A stretch of DNA of 64,000 bases, taken from contig CAVPTW010000042.1 in assembly GCA_963708735.1 (NCBI GenBank), positions 248,001 through 312,000 on the forward strand, given 5' to 3'. Source of the DNA: JAGPUQ01 sp963708735 (lineage in GTDB: Bacteria; Pseudomonadota; Gammaproteobacteria; Pseudomonadales; Porticoccaceae). This document shows positions 52,102 to 59,745 of the stretch, one piece after another (positions within the stretch are counted from its first letter, which is position 1; the number at the start of each line of letters is the position of its first letter). Made by a program: the position numbers and the translations under genes. The notes below the pieces were generated by a model. That model saw only the letters and a program-made list of their open reading frames with translations. It did no database searches and was not told where the DNA came from.

Positions 52102-52119
52102 AAGGGGAAAAACTCATGA
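51778..52119 (+). CDS. GIY-YIG family nuclease
   Basis: A 113-residue protein. The GIY-YIG core reads YVYILASKNNGTLYTGVTNNLERRMYEH, followed by the helix with LVWFVQGEEMTSAIALEKKIKNRNRQWKIDLIEKTNP. It matches the small UPF0213/YhbQ-like group. The final 17 residues are encoded by the right inverted repeat. The stop overlaps the hsdS start (ATGA). Probably a single-domain endonuclease linked to its flanking repeats. Confidence 0.85.
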   Translation: MTQATYVYILASKNNGTLYTGVTNNLERRMYEHKHHLLEGFTSRYDVTRLVWFVQGEEMTSAIALEKKIKNRNRQWKIDLIEKTNPDWDDLSAGWMDSATPLRSAQNDKGKNS

Positions 52120-53303
52120 GTCGGATTGATGAGCTGATTGCCGAGCTGTGCCCGGAAGGGGTGGCGTTTGATGAGTTGAGGAATGTCGCGGCCTATTCAT
52201 CCACACGTGTTGATGCCAGCGATCTAGATGAAACCACATTCGTAGGCGTAGATAACCTGCTGCCCAATATGGCAGGCAAGGCTAACGCCACCTATACGGC
52301 CAATACGGCACGTCTTACGGCCTATGAAATTGGCGACATTCTCTTGGGGAACATTCGGCCATATCTGAAGAAGATATGGCTTGCGAGCAAAAGTGGCGGG
52401 TGCAGTAGCGATGTACTGGCCATTCGTATCGCCGAATCGCATCGCCCAGAGCTGATGCCTGAGTTCCTCTATCGCCTGCTCGCCTCCGATGATTTCTTCG
52501 CCTACAACATGCAGCACGCCAAAGGCGCAAAGATGCCGCGTGGCAGCAAGGAAGCCATCCTGAGGTACCGCATCCCCATCCCCCCCCTCGAAATCCAGCG
52601 CGAGATCGTAAAAGTGCTGGACACCTTCACCCAGCTGGAGGCGCGGCGGCGGCAGTACCAGTACTACCGCGATACGCTGCTCAGCTTCGATACCGATGCC
52701 TCACACGAAGGCATGAAGACACGAAAGGAAGAAGTCAGGTGGGCGACTCTGGGAGATATCGGCAAAGTTTCCATGTGTAAGCGCGTGTTCAAAAGCGAAA
52801 CATCCAGACAAGGTGAGATTCCTTTTTACAAAATCGGAAATTTCGGTGGAACGCCTGATGCGTTTATTTCGCGCGGACTCTACCAGGAATACAAAAGCCG
52901 CTATTCATTCCCCAAGAAAGGCGATATTTTGATCTCGGCAGCAGGCACGATAGGGCGTGCAATTCCCTACGATGGGGAAGATGCATACTTCCAAGATTCC
53001 AACATTGTTTGGATCGACAACGATGAATCGTTGGTGACTAACAAATACCTCTGGCATTGGTGTCAGGTTGTCCAATGGACTACTGACGGTGGAACCATTC
53101 AGCGCCTTTACAATGAGAATCTTCGCCAGACGAAAATTGCAATACCCTCCCTCTCCGAACAAGCCCGCATCGTCACCATCCTCGACAAATTCGACGCGCT
53201 GGTGAACGACCTCTCCAGCGGCCTGCCCGCCGAGATCAGGGCGCGCCGCCAGCAGTACGCGCACTACCGCGACCGGCTGTTGAGCTTCCGGGAAGCCGCC
53301 TGA
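52116..53303 (+). CDS. hsdS: Type I restriction specificity subunit HsdS
   Basis: A 395-residue HsdS with the two-TRD layout. Target recognition domains lie at about residues 15-150 and 205-350, each followed by a conserved helix (IPIPPLEIQREIVKVLDTFTQLEARRRQYQYYRDTLLSF, and IAIPSLSEQARIVTILDKFDALVNDLSSGLPAEIRARRQQYAHYRDRLLSF). It sets the DNA target of HsdM and HsdR. Coupled to the zeta-like gene (stop-start overlap). Confidence 0.93.
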   Translation: MSRIDELIAELCPEGVAFDELRNVAAYSSTRVDASDLDETTFVGVDNLLPNMAGKANATYTANTARLTAYEIGDILLGNIRPYLKKIWLASKSGGCSSDVLAIRIAESHRPELMPEFLYRLLASDDFFAYNMQHAKGAKMPRGSKEAILRYRIPIPPLEIQREIVKVLDTFTQLEARRRQYQYYRDTLLSFDTDASHEGMKTRKEEVRWATLGDIGKVSMCKRVFKSETSRQGEIPFYKIGNFGGTPDAFISRGLYQEYKSRYSFPKKGDILISAAGTIGRAIPYDGEDAYFQDSNIVWIDNDESLVTNKYLWHWCQVVQWTTDGGTIQRLYNENLRQTKIAIPSLSEQARIVTILDKFDALVNDLSSGLPAEIRARRQQYAHYRDRLLSFREAA

Positions 53304-53875
53304 TGCCGAGCTGCTGGATCATCGCCGGCCCCAATGGCGCGGGCAAAACCACCTTCGCGCTGGAGTACCTGCCACAGATAGCCAGCCGGGTCCGCTTCAT
53401 CAATGCAGACCTGATCGCCGCCGGACTGTCGCCGCTGGCGCCGGAGCGCCAGTTGCTGGCAGCCAGCCGCATCTTCCTGCGCGAGATTGAGCAGTGTATT
53501 GCCACCCACGAGGACTTCGCCTTTGAAACAACCCTGGCCGGGCGCAGCTACCTGCGTCTGGTCGCGCGCCTGCGCGCCGCTGGCTGGCGGGTGGAGCTGA
53601 TCTATCTGGCCCTGCCCAGTGCCCTGATGTCGAAGTTGCGGGTTGCCGAACGGGCCGCCCACGGCGGGCACAATATTCCGGCAGCCGATATCGAGCGGCG
53701 CTTTCCGCGCAGCCTGCGCCATCTGCTGGACGAATTCAGCCACCGTGTGGATGCCTGCACCTGCTTCATGAATGACGGAGCAAGCCCGCAAATGGTTTTC
53801 GAGCAGCATGGCGACAACCGTGACGTAATCCATGCCGACTACTATCAGCTTCTGCTTGAGGAGGCCAAACGATGA
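53303..53875 (+). CDS. Zeta-toxin-like P-loop kinase
   Basis: A 190-residue P-loop protein: IIAGPNGAGKTTFALEYLP (Walker A, about 7-17), FINADLIAAGLSP, and FAFETTLAGRSYLRLVARLRAAGWRVELIYL are hallmarks of the zeta toxin/UDP-GlcNAc-kinase-like family. Such genes occur inside type I RM operons between hsdS and hsdR. It overlaps the next small gene, which may be its antidote. Confidence 0.85.
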   Translation: MPSCWIIAGPNGAGKTTFALEYLPQIASRVRFINADLIAAGLSPLAPERQLLAASRIFLREIEQCIATHEDFAFETTLAGRSYLRLVARLRAAGWRVELIYLALPSALMSKLRVAERAAHGGHNIPAADIERRFPRSLRHLLDEFSHRVDACTCFMNDGASPQMVFEQHGDNRDVIHADYYQLLLEEAKR

Positions 53876-54054
53876 ATACACAGAGAAAAGCCAGCCCTTC
53901 GCCGGAAGGGCAACGAAAACTGGAATCACTGCGCCGGGCCGTCAGCAAAGCACTGGAGAAAAAACGGCGCTTGGGGCAATACGCCGTGGTCTGGCAGGAC
54001 GGCAAGCCAGTCAGGATCGGGGAAGACACACCGGCCCAGGCGCCAACGCCATGA
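53872..54054 (+). CDS. Small protein paired with the zeta-like kinase
   Basis: A 60-residue charged protein (MNTQRKASPSPEGQRKLESLRRAVSKALEKKRRLGQYAVVWQDGKPVRIGED). The stop-start overlap with the kinase gene and the tail VVWQDGKPVRI are common in small partners of such kinases. Antitoxin role is inferred from position only. Confidence 0.7.
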   Translation: MNTQRKASPSPEGQRKLESLRRAVSKALEKKRRLGQYAVVWQDGKPVRIGEDTPAQAPTP

Positions 54055-54064
54055 AGGCAGCCTC

Positions 54065-54303
54065 GTGAGCGAAGATCTCAAGCCCCATCGTTATGAGCCG
54101 ATCGCGCTGTCCAGCGAGAGCACGGTGGTGGCCGAGTTTGTGCCCGAGCCGCGGGTGCGCGACTCAACTTACCAGAGCGAGGCGGCGCTGGAGCGCAACT
54201 TTATCGCCCAGTTGCAGAAGCAGGCCTACGACTACCTGCCCCTGACCTCCGAAGCGGCGCTGGTGGCCAATCTGCGCGCGCAACTGGAGGCCCTGAACAA
54301 GCT
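54065..54303 (+). pseudogene. hsdR: 5' fragment of hsdR, truncated by an IS256-family remnant
   Basis: About 80 codons from a GTG start: LKPHRYEPIALSSESTVVAEFVPEPRVRDSTYQSEAALERNFIAQLQKQAYDYLPLTSEAALVANLRAQLEALNKL. This is the start of the type I HsdR subunit, which is normally about 1000 residues. After LEALNKL the frame enters the transposase remnant and stops at 54346. The restriction function is lost. Confidence 0.82.
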
Positions 54304-54692
54304 CAGCTTTTCGGATTGCTCAGGCCCCGGGCATAGAGCGCAATGATCTTGTCATCGAGGCCCTCCAGACGGCGCTGGCGCTTGCGAACCAGCTGCGGTT
54401 CGAAGCTGCCGTTACGATCACGCGGGACTTCAATGGCCAGCTCGCCGGCAGTGCTTTGCAGGGTTTTGCGGCTCTTGCCATTGCGCGAATTGCCGCTATT
54501 GCGCCCGGCCGACTCATGGGGCGAATAGCCCAGGTGATCGGTCAGCTCGCCCTCCAGGGCCGATTCCAGCGCGCGTTGGGTGATCCGCTTGAGCAGACCG
54601 TGCTCGCCCAGCAACTCCTTGGCGTTGCCCCTGAAGTCCTTGAACAGCTCGTCAAGCAGGGATTTTTGCGTCGGTGTAAGGTCAGTCATCAT
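54303..54692 (-). pseudogene. IS256-family transposase, N-terminal fragment
   Basis: 129 residues: LLDELFKDFRGNAKELLGEHGLLKRITQRALESALEGELTDHLGYSPHE, then EVPRDRNGSFEPQLVRKRQRRLEGLDDKIIALYARGLS, the clear start of an IS256 (Mutator) transposase. It breaks off where the hsdR fragment ends. The catalytic DDE region is missing. Confidence 0.85.
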
Positions 54693-54756
54693 TGCCTCCT
54701 ACAGGCTATAGATAACCACTTACACAGATTTATTTACACCCTCGTCTGGCCCGATA
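54304..54756. mobile_element. IS256-family remnant (one end)
   Basis: The transposase 5' part and its upstream end, with TTACACAGATTTATTTACACCCTC at about 54720-54756 as the likely terminal repeat. The other end is missing together with the rest of hsdR, suggesting a deletion between the IS and hsdR. Confidence 0.65.
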
Positions 54757-55000
54757 AGCGGTCTCTCGATTACATCGACGACCGAACCTCCGTATTCATG
54801 ACTACGAATGCCGTCGACACTACTGCACTACCCTCTCGGATTTCAAAACAGGCAATTTATTATTATTCAGTGCGGCCTTTTCTTTCTTATGGCCGGAAAC
54901 AGCAACCACGCCAGATAGTGAGAGCCCCACCAAATCCAGTACCCCTCCCAGCAGCGCGGGAACACCCCTGGAGCAGCCTTGGCTGCTCCAGGGGTTCCGA
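54757..55000. other. Gap between IS remnant and DUF1329 gene
   Basis: About 244 bp with no convincing gene. It probably holds the broken edge of the deletion and the terminator of the DUF1302-DUF1329 operon. Confidence 0.5.
54965..54994 (-). terminator. Terminator hairpin of the DUF1302-DUF1329 operon
   Basis: CCCCTGGAGCAGCC and GGCTGCTCCAGGGG form a perfect 14-bp stem with a 2-nt loop, six bases past the DUF1329 stop on the minus strand. There is no clear T-run, but the position is right. Confidence 0.7.
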
Positions 55001-56422
55001 TCAACGCACGCCCTGGCGGCGCACTTCGTCCGGAGTAAAGTAATCGTCCGGCGCCCGGAAGCTGAAGTCGGGTGCACTGTCCTCATTATCCAGTCCGAGG
55101 ATCACCATCCGGCCTGCCGACAGGTCGTACTGGTCTTCGATGGTGGACCCAACATAGCCGATGTCGTAATAGTTCACCGGATGCAGCTCGTAATAGCGCC
55201 ACAGTTGATTGCGGCGATCATAGCCGTCCTGCAGCGTCACCCACCAGTTATCCTCGTCGAGGTACAACACTCGCTTGCCGTAGTCGTGGGTGGTCCCCGG
55301 ACGCAGGGTACCCACCAGTTTCCATACCCGGTGGAGCTCGTAACGCGCCAGGCTCTGATTCAGGCGACCTTCCTTGGTGATGATGTCGGAGACCTTGATG
55401 GTGCCCGAATGCAGCTTGTAACTGTTGTAGGGAATGTAGATTTCCTGACGCCCCTCCAGGGTCCACTCGAAGCGGTCGTTGGGGCCGTTGAATCCGTATT
55501 TCTGGTCGGTGGTGGCCAGGCCGTCGCTGGATGTCAGCGGGTTGTCGTAGACGATCTGCGGTGCCCGCTTGACCCGACGCTGACCCGGGCTGTAACTCCA
55601 CGCCTGCCGGAATTGCTGGAAGAAGCTCATCGGTTCCCGCGCCAGCACCACCTGTCCGGCCTGCTTGGCCGGCGCCGTGGCGGTCTGGTAGTACAGGAAC
55701 CCCGTGCCCGGCTTGTTGGGGTCAAAGTTTTCCAGCGTGTGCCCTTCTTCCGAGTAGGGCCAGTGCAACTGCACCGACAGCTTGACCACCTCGTAGTTGC
55801 CATTGCTGGTGACCGGCGCGATATTGTCCCAACTGTTCACCCAGGGAGTCACCGGGCGCGTCATGACGTTCATCAGCGCCTGGGGACCATTTTTCGCTAT
55901 CGGGAACGCCCAGCCGGTGACGGCGTTCTTGAACCCGATCATGTTCGGACGCTCGGTCGACATGAGGATGTCCGCGCGCCCCGCGTTTTCGAGTGCGGCC
56001 TTGTAGATATAGGTCTTGTACACCGCCGTGCGTCGGGTCGGGTAGACGTTCATGAAGTAGTCCGGGTAGGTCTCGAACATCTTCTGTTGGCCCGGCGTCA
56101 GCTTGTCCGCATACTGTTTGTAGTTCTGCGCCGTGATGGTGAACAGCGGCTTGTCCGCCGGGAACGGATCCGGATGGAATGTCCCCGGCTTGAAGTCCGC
56201 CGGGGCCTTGAGCGGCTCGTCTTTCCACGCCGGAATGCTGCCGTCGGCATTGCCGGCGCGGATCGCGCCGGCCGGTGTCAGTTCGGTGCCTTCCAGACCC
56301 AGCTTGGCAAGCTCCGCCGCCGTGGGCTTTTCGTTGTAATCCTCGGCCCAGGTCCCCTGGACTACCGCCAGACTGAACAGGGTGGCGCCCGTGATCGATA
56401 CGACTTGCTTGTAGATCGACAT
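55001..56422 (-). CDS. DUF1329 family exported protein
   Basis: A 473-residue protein with an N-terminal signal (SITGATLFSLAVVQGTWA, cleavage before EDYNE) and the DUF1329 body (AAELAKLGLEGTELTPAGAIRAGNADGSIPAW at the start, then VYPTRRTAVY, RRVKRAPQIVYDNP, YDRRNQLWRYYELHPVNYYDIGY). DUF1329 proteins are outer-membrane-associated and go with DUF1302 proteins in gammaproteobacteria; they are linked to lipid or steroid-type substrate handling, with unknown mechanism. Sits 11 bp behind DUF1302. Confidence 0.9.
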   Translation of the reverse strand: MSIYKQVVSITGATLFSLAVVQGTWAEDYNEKPTAAELAKLGLEGTELTPAGAIRAGNADGSIPAWKDEPLKAPADFKPGTFHPDPFPADKPLFTITAQNYKQYADKLTPGQQKMFETYPDYFMNVYPTRRTAVYKTYIYKAALENAGRADILMSTERPNMIGFKNAVTGWAFPIAKNGPQALMNVMTRPVTPWVNSWDNIAPVTSNGNYEVVKLSVQLHWPYSEEGHTLENFDPNKPGTGFLYYQTATAPAKQAGQVVLAREPMSFFQQFRQAWSYSPGQRRVKRAPQIVYDNPLTSSDGLATTDQKYGFNGPNDRFEWTLEGRQEIYIPYNSYKLHSGTIKVSDIITKEGRLNQSLARYELHRVWKLVGTLRPGTTHDYGKRVLYLDEDNWWVTLQDGYDRRNQLWRYYELHPVNYYDIGYVGSTIEDQYDLSAGRMVILGLDNEDSAPDFSFRAPDDYFTPDEVRRQGVR

Positions 56423-56433
56423 CGTTAAATTCC

Positions 56434-58245
56434 TCAGAAGCTGTATTTGAACGTCAGGGCCAGGTTGTCACGGTCATCCCATACCCCGGCTTTGCCCAGC
56501 CAGGTGGTATAGGCCAGATCCAACGATGTGGAGCTCAGGTATTCGAACGTCACCCCGGCCACCAGCGTCTTCTGGTCCTGCACCAGCGCACCCGAGCCGA
56601 ACGGCGTGTAACCCCGCACCCCGTGCGCAAACACAAACCGCGGTTTCATGTTCAGGTTCCAGAACAGGTTGTTGTACTCGAACGACGCCACCGCCGTGTA
56701 ACCCCAGGCAAACGGCGTGATCGGACGGTCCAGCTGGTCCACACCCTTGAAACTCCCCTTGTCCACAATGGTCCCGGCCGCCGCCGCCGTATTACCGTGC
56801 AGCGACGCATCCAGCTCCGGCGTAGAGACCGCCGGGGCATGATCGATGCGGTCCGTGGGATCTCCGTTGCGCAGGTTGTCGATCCAGGACGCCGACACGT
56901 CGATGACATAGTTCTGCTTTTGCGCACCGAACGGACCGCCGCCCACCGACTGGGTCAGGTTGCCCAACCACATGTACTCGTTCGAGTTGCCGCCGCCGCA
57001 GCCCGGCACATTCGGGGTCAGCCCCGCCCGCGCCAACGCCGCTGCCGGTGTCCCACCGGAGCCCAACACACCCAGCGCGCCAGCCACACCGGTCAGGCCA
57101 AAGTTGTTCATGCACTGGCGGGTGTCGTAGAAGTCCTGGCGCATATTGAACTCGGTGCCGTAGGACAATCCGGTGTCGAACAGCTCGCCCGACAGTGACA
57201 CCGCATAGGTGTCCTGATCCTGTGGGTAGATCGTTTTGTAGGTCACCGGACCAATCACCGGAAACGCCACCGGGCCGGTCGGGTCGTAGTTCGCCTGCAG
57301 GTACGGCAGGAAGGCATGGCTGCGCACCCAGTAAAAGCCCAGTTCCGCCGAGTTCATGCTGTCGATCACAAAGCGCGTCGCCAGACCCCATTGCCCGCCG
57401 CTGTCGGGGTAATCGCGACCGCGGTATTCAACGCCGGGAATGCTCAGGTCGGGATTGAAGCCGGGCCCCAGAAAATCGAAGGGACTGAACAGGGTGCTCG
57501 GCGAAATGAACGTCGATGGCCGCCACTCGTACACATAATAGCCCTCGACCATCCAGTTGTCGGTCAGCCCCAGGGAGCCCGACACCAGCCCCTGGGGCAG
57601 CAGCCGCTCCTTGACCTCGGTGCCGGGCGTCACCCGTCCGTTGAGATCCTCGGGGCTCTGCATGGTGGCGATACCGCCGCCCTGGATGTTGCTCTCGCCC
57701 CAACTGAGCACCTGCCGGCCCACACGCATCGACAGGGGATGATCCCCCAGCGTCCAGCTACCGTAGACAAAGGCGTCGAGTAGGTAGGCCTTGTTGGCGG
57801 CGTCCTGCGCACCTTTCGACACGCCATTCAACTGGCCGCCCGGGGTGCGGCCGAAGCAGTTGGTGCAGTCCTTGTGATTGAGGGTGTAGTCGTAGATGTA
57901 CTTGAAGCGGGTGAAAAATCCGTAATCGCCCTTGGAGATGCTCAACTCGCCCAGATAGGTCAACGGCGTGCTGTAGATATCCCCGGCATCACTGAAAACA
58001 TTCCAGTTGCCGCTGGCCTGAAAGGTCGGGTGATGGGCACTCTGGGTGCGCATCGCGGACGACACCGTCAGGGTACTGTCCAGATAGGCATTGATCTCCG
58101 GATCCTGGAAGTCGATCTTGAACGCCGCCGCCGGACCGGCAATCAGTGCCAGGACGGTTGCGCCCAGCCCCCATTGCATGGCGCCCCTCAGACGCCCTGT
58201 GGTGCGAGAATCGCCCAATCCTGTTGAAGCATGTAAATAATCCAC
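56434..58245 (-). CDS. DUF1302 family outer-membrane protein
   Basis: A 603-residue protein. Signal segment WGLGATVLALIAGPAAAF, then KIDFQDPEINAYLDSTLTVSSAMRTQ and alternating beta strands to a terminal aromatic (ALTFKYSF), as in outer-membrane beta barrels. The family pairs with DUF1329. Substrate unknown; a porin-like role is inferred. Confidence 0.88.
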   Translation of the reverse strand: MDYLHASTGLGDSRTTGRLRGAMQWGLGATVLALIAGPAAAFKIDFQDPEINAYLDSTLTVSSAMRTQSAHHPTFQASGNWNVFSDAGDIYSTPLTYLGELSISKGDYGFFTRFKYIYDYTLNHKDCTNCFGRTPGGQLNGVSKGAQDAANKAYLLDAFVYGSWTLGDHPLSMRVGRQVLSWGESNIQGGGIATMQSPEDLNGRVTPGTEVKERLLPQGLVSGSLGLTDNWMVEGYYVYEWRPSTFISPSTLFSPFDFLGPGFNPDLSIPGVEYRGRDYPDSGGQWGLATRFVIDSMNSAELGFYWVRSHAFLPYLQANYDPTGPVAFPVIGPVTYKTIYPQDQDTYAVSLSGELFDTGLSYGTEFNMRQDFYDTRQCMNNFGLTGVAGALGVLGSGGTPAAALARAGLTPNVPGCGGGNSNEYMWLGNLTQSVGGGPFGAQKQNYVIDVSASWIDNLRNGDPTDRIDHAPAVSTPELDASLHGNTAAAAGTIVDKGSFKGVDQLDRPITPFAWGYTAVASFEYNNLFWNLNMKPRFVFAHGVRGYTPFGSGALVQDQKTLVAGVTFEYLSSTSLDLAYTTWLGKAGVWDDRDNLALTFKYSF

Positions 58246-58695
58246 GGATATACCCCCGATTGTTATAAATTATGGGACAGGTGGCGCGAAACTAAGCCGC
58301 GCAAGCGGCCCTGTCAAGCTATTGACCTATGATTTTTAGCGCAGGGGCTTCACTGCGAGGCTATGCGGCCAGTAATACCAGCGCGAAAACAGGACCTTGA
58401 CGACCGTTCCGAGATGCACAAGATACGGCGGGCAGCCTGATGCGGCACCCAGCTCGCAACGACGAAAATCGACACGGACAACCGCGCCAAGCAATGGTGT
58501 CGCTGGCTGATCGTACAAATCCAGGATGAATCAGGAGGCAGGAAAACGCGGAATGACCGACCTTGCCGCGTCGCAAGCTCAAGCTAAAGACCGACTCCAC
58601 CGGCGGCGAACGTCACTCGCCGTGACACAGAAGGCCACGAAGGAAGTTTTCGTCGCCCCCTGGGCTTGTGCACCGGGCAGCCCAGGGGGCGAACT
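58246..58695. other. Intergenic region upstream of DUF1302
   Basis: About 450 bp. It holds the promoter region of DUF1302 and a strong hairpin (58654-58691, CGCCCCCTGGGC / GCCCAGGGGGCG) just past the korB stop, which probably ends the kor operon. No gene seen. Confidence 0.55.
58654..58691 (-). terminator. Terminator hairpin after korB
   Basis: Perfect 12-bp arms CGCCCCCTGGGC and GCCCAGGGGGCG around a 14-nt loop, five bases past the korB stop. No long T-run follows, so efficiency is uncertain. Confidence 0.6.
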
Positions 58696-59745
58696 TCAGC
58701 GGAAACTGTTATTGATGTTGGCGAGCGCCTGACCGCCCGGACACAAATCCGCCTCGCCGAGATCGCGCAGCGCGGTTTTGACCGTGCCCAGAATATGGTG
58801 AAGCTCCTGGCTGTCGGGATTGACGTAGAGCAGGCCGGTGAGAATCCGGCCCCGACGCTTGTGCTCGCGCACGGCGCGCAGGGCGGCATCGCGGTCACGC
58901 ACGGAGTCCGCACCTTCCTTGTAGAGATGGATTACCGAGCCATCGTGCAGGGTCACTTCCTGGGTGTACCCCGGTTCGTAATCCGCCGTGATTTCCTTGC
59001 GCACCGGAACAAAGTCCATCTTGCCGGTTGCCGCCATGTGCTCTCGCACAAAATCGTAACCCTTGGTGGATTGCGGCGTATCGTTGAAGGTGACACAGGG
59101 CGAAATCACGTCGATGAATGCAAAGCCGCTGTGGGCCAGGGCACCCTTGATCAAGGGCACCAGTTGCGCCTTGTCGCCGGAAAAGCTGCGCGCAACATAG
59201 GTGGCGCCGAGTTGCAGCGCCAGCGCGCACAGGTCGATGGCTTCGTAGGGATTGGGATCGCCCTTTTTGCTCGCCGAACCGACATCGGCGGTTGCGGAAT
59301 CCTGCCCCTTCGTCAGTCCGTAACAGCCGTTGTTCTCGACGATGTAGACCATGTTCAGATTGCGGCGGGTAGCGTGGGCAAACTGCCCGAGCCCGATGGA
59401 GGCGGTATCGCCATCGCCCGACACGCCCACATAGATCATTTCCCGGTTGGCCAGGTTGGCGCCGGTTGCGACCGAAGGCATGCGGCCGTGCACGGAGTTG
59501 AAGCCGTGGGAGTTGCCAAGAAAATAGGTGGGCGTTTTCGACGAACAGCCGATGCCGGAAATCTTCGCCACCCGATGCGGCTCTATCGCCAGCTCGAAGC
59601 ACGCCTCGATGATGGCCGCACTCACCGAGTCGTGCCCGCAACCCGCGCACAGCGTCGAGAGCGCGCCCTCGTAATGCTGGCGCGTGAAGCCCAGCTCGTT
59701 GGTCGGCAGGTTGGGATGCCGGAATTGAGGTCGGATATAGGTCAT
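58696..59745 (-). CDS. korB: 2-oxoacid:ferredoxin oxidoreductase, beta subunit
   Basis: A 349-residue TPP-binding subunit. LCAGCGHDSVSAAI is the N-terminal Cys block, VGVSGDGDTASIGLGQFAHATRRNLNMVYIVENNGCYGLTKGQ holds the TPP motif (GDGD...NN). The family converts 2-oxoacid plus CoA to acyl-CoA, reducing ferredoxin; 2-oxoglutarate is the commonest substrate. Start overlaps the korA stop (ATGA). Confidence 0.9.
   Translation of the reverse strand: MTYIRPQFRHPNLPTNELGFTRQHYEGALSTLCAGCGHDSVSAAIIEACFELAIEPHRVAKISGIGCSSKTPTYFLGNSHGFNSVHGRMPSVATGANLANREMIYVGVSGDGDTASIGLGQFAHATRRNLNMVYIVENNGCYGLTKGQDSATADVGSASKKGDPNPYEAIDLCALALQLGATYVARSFSGDKAQLVPLIKGALAHSGFAFIDVISPCVTFNDTPQSTKGYDFVREHMAATGKMDFVPVRKEITADYEPGYTQEVTLHDGSVIHLYKEGADSVRDRDAALRAVREHKRRGRILTGLLYVNPDSQELHHILGTVKTALRDLGEADLCPGGQALANINNSFR

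Noticed and set aside
54820..55086. Small minus-strand frame with a hydrophobic tail, resembling a sorting signal
   Set aside because: No consistent motif, no start site, and it overlaps the DUF1329 gene and its terminator.
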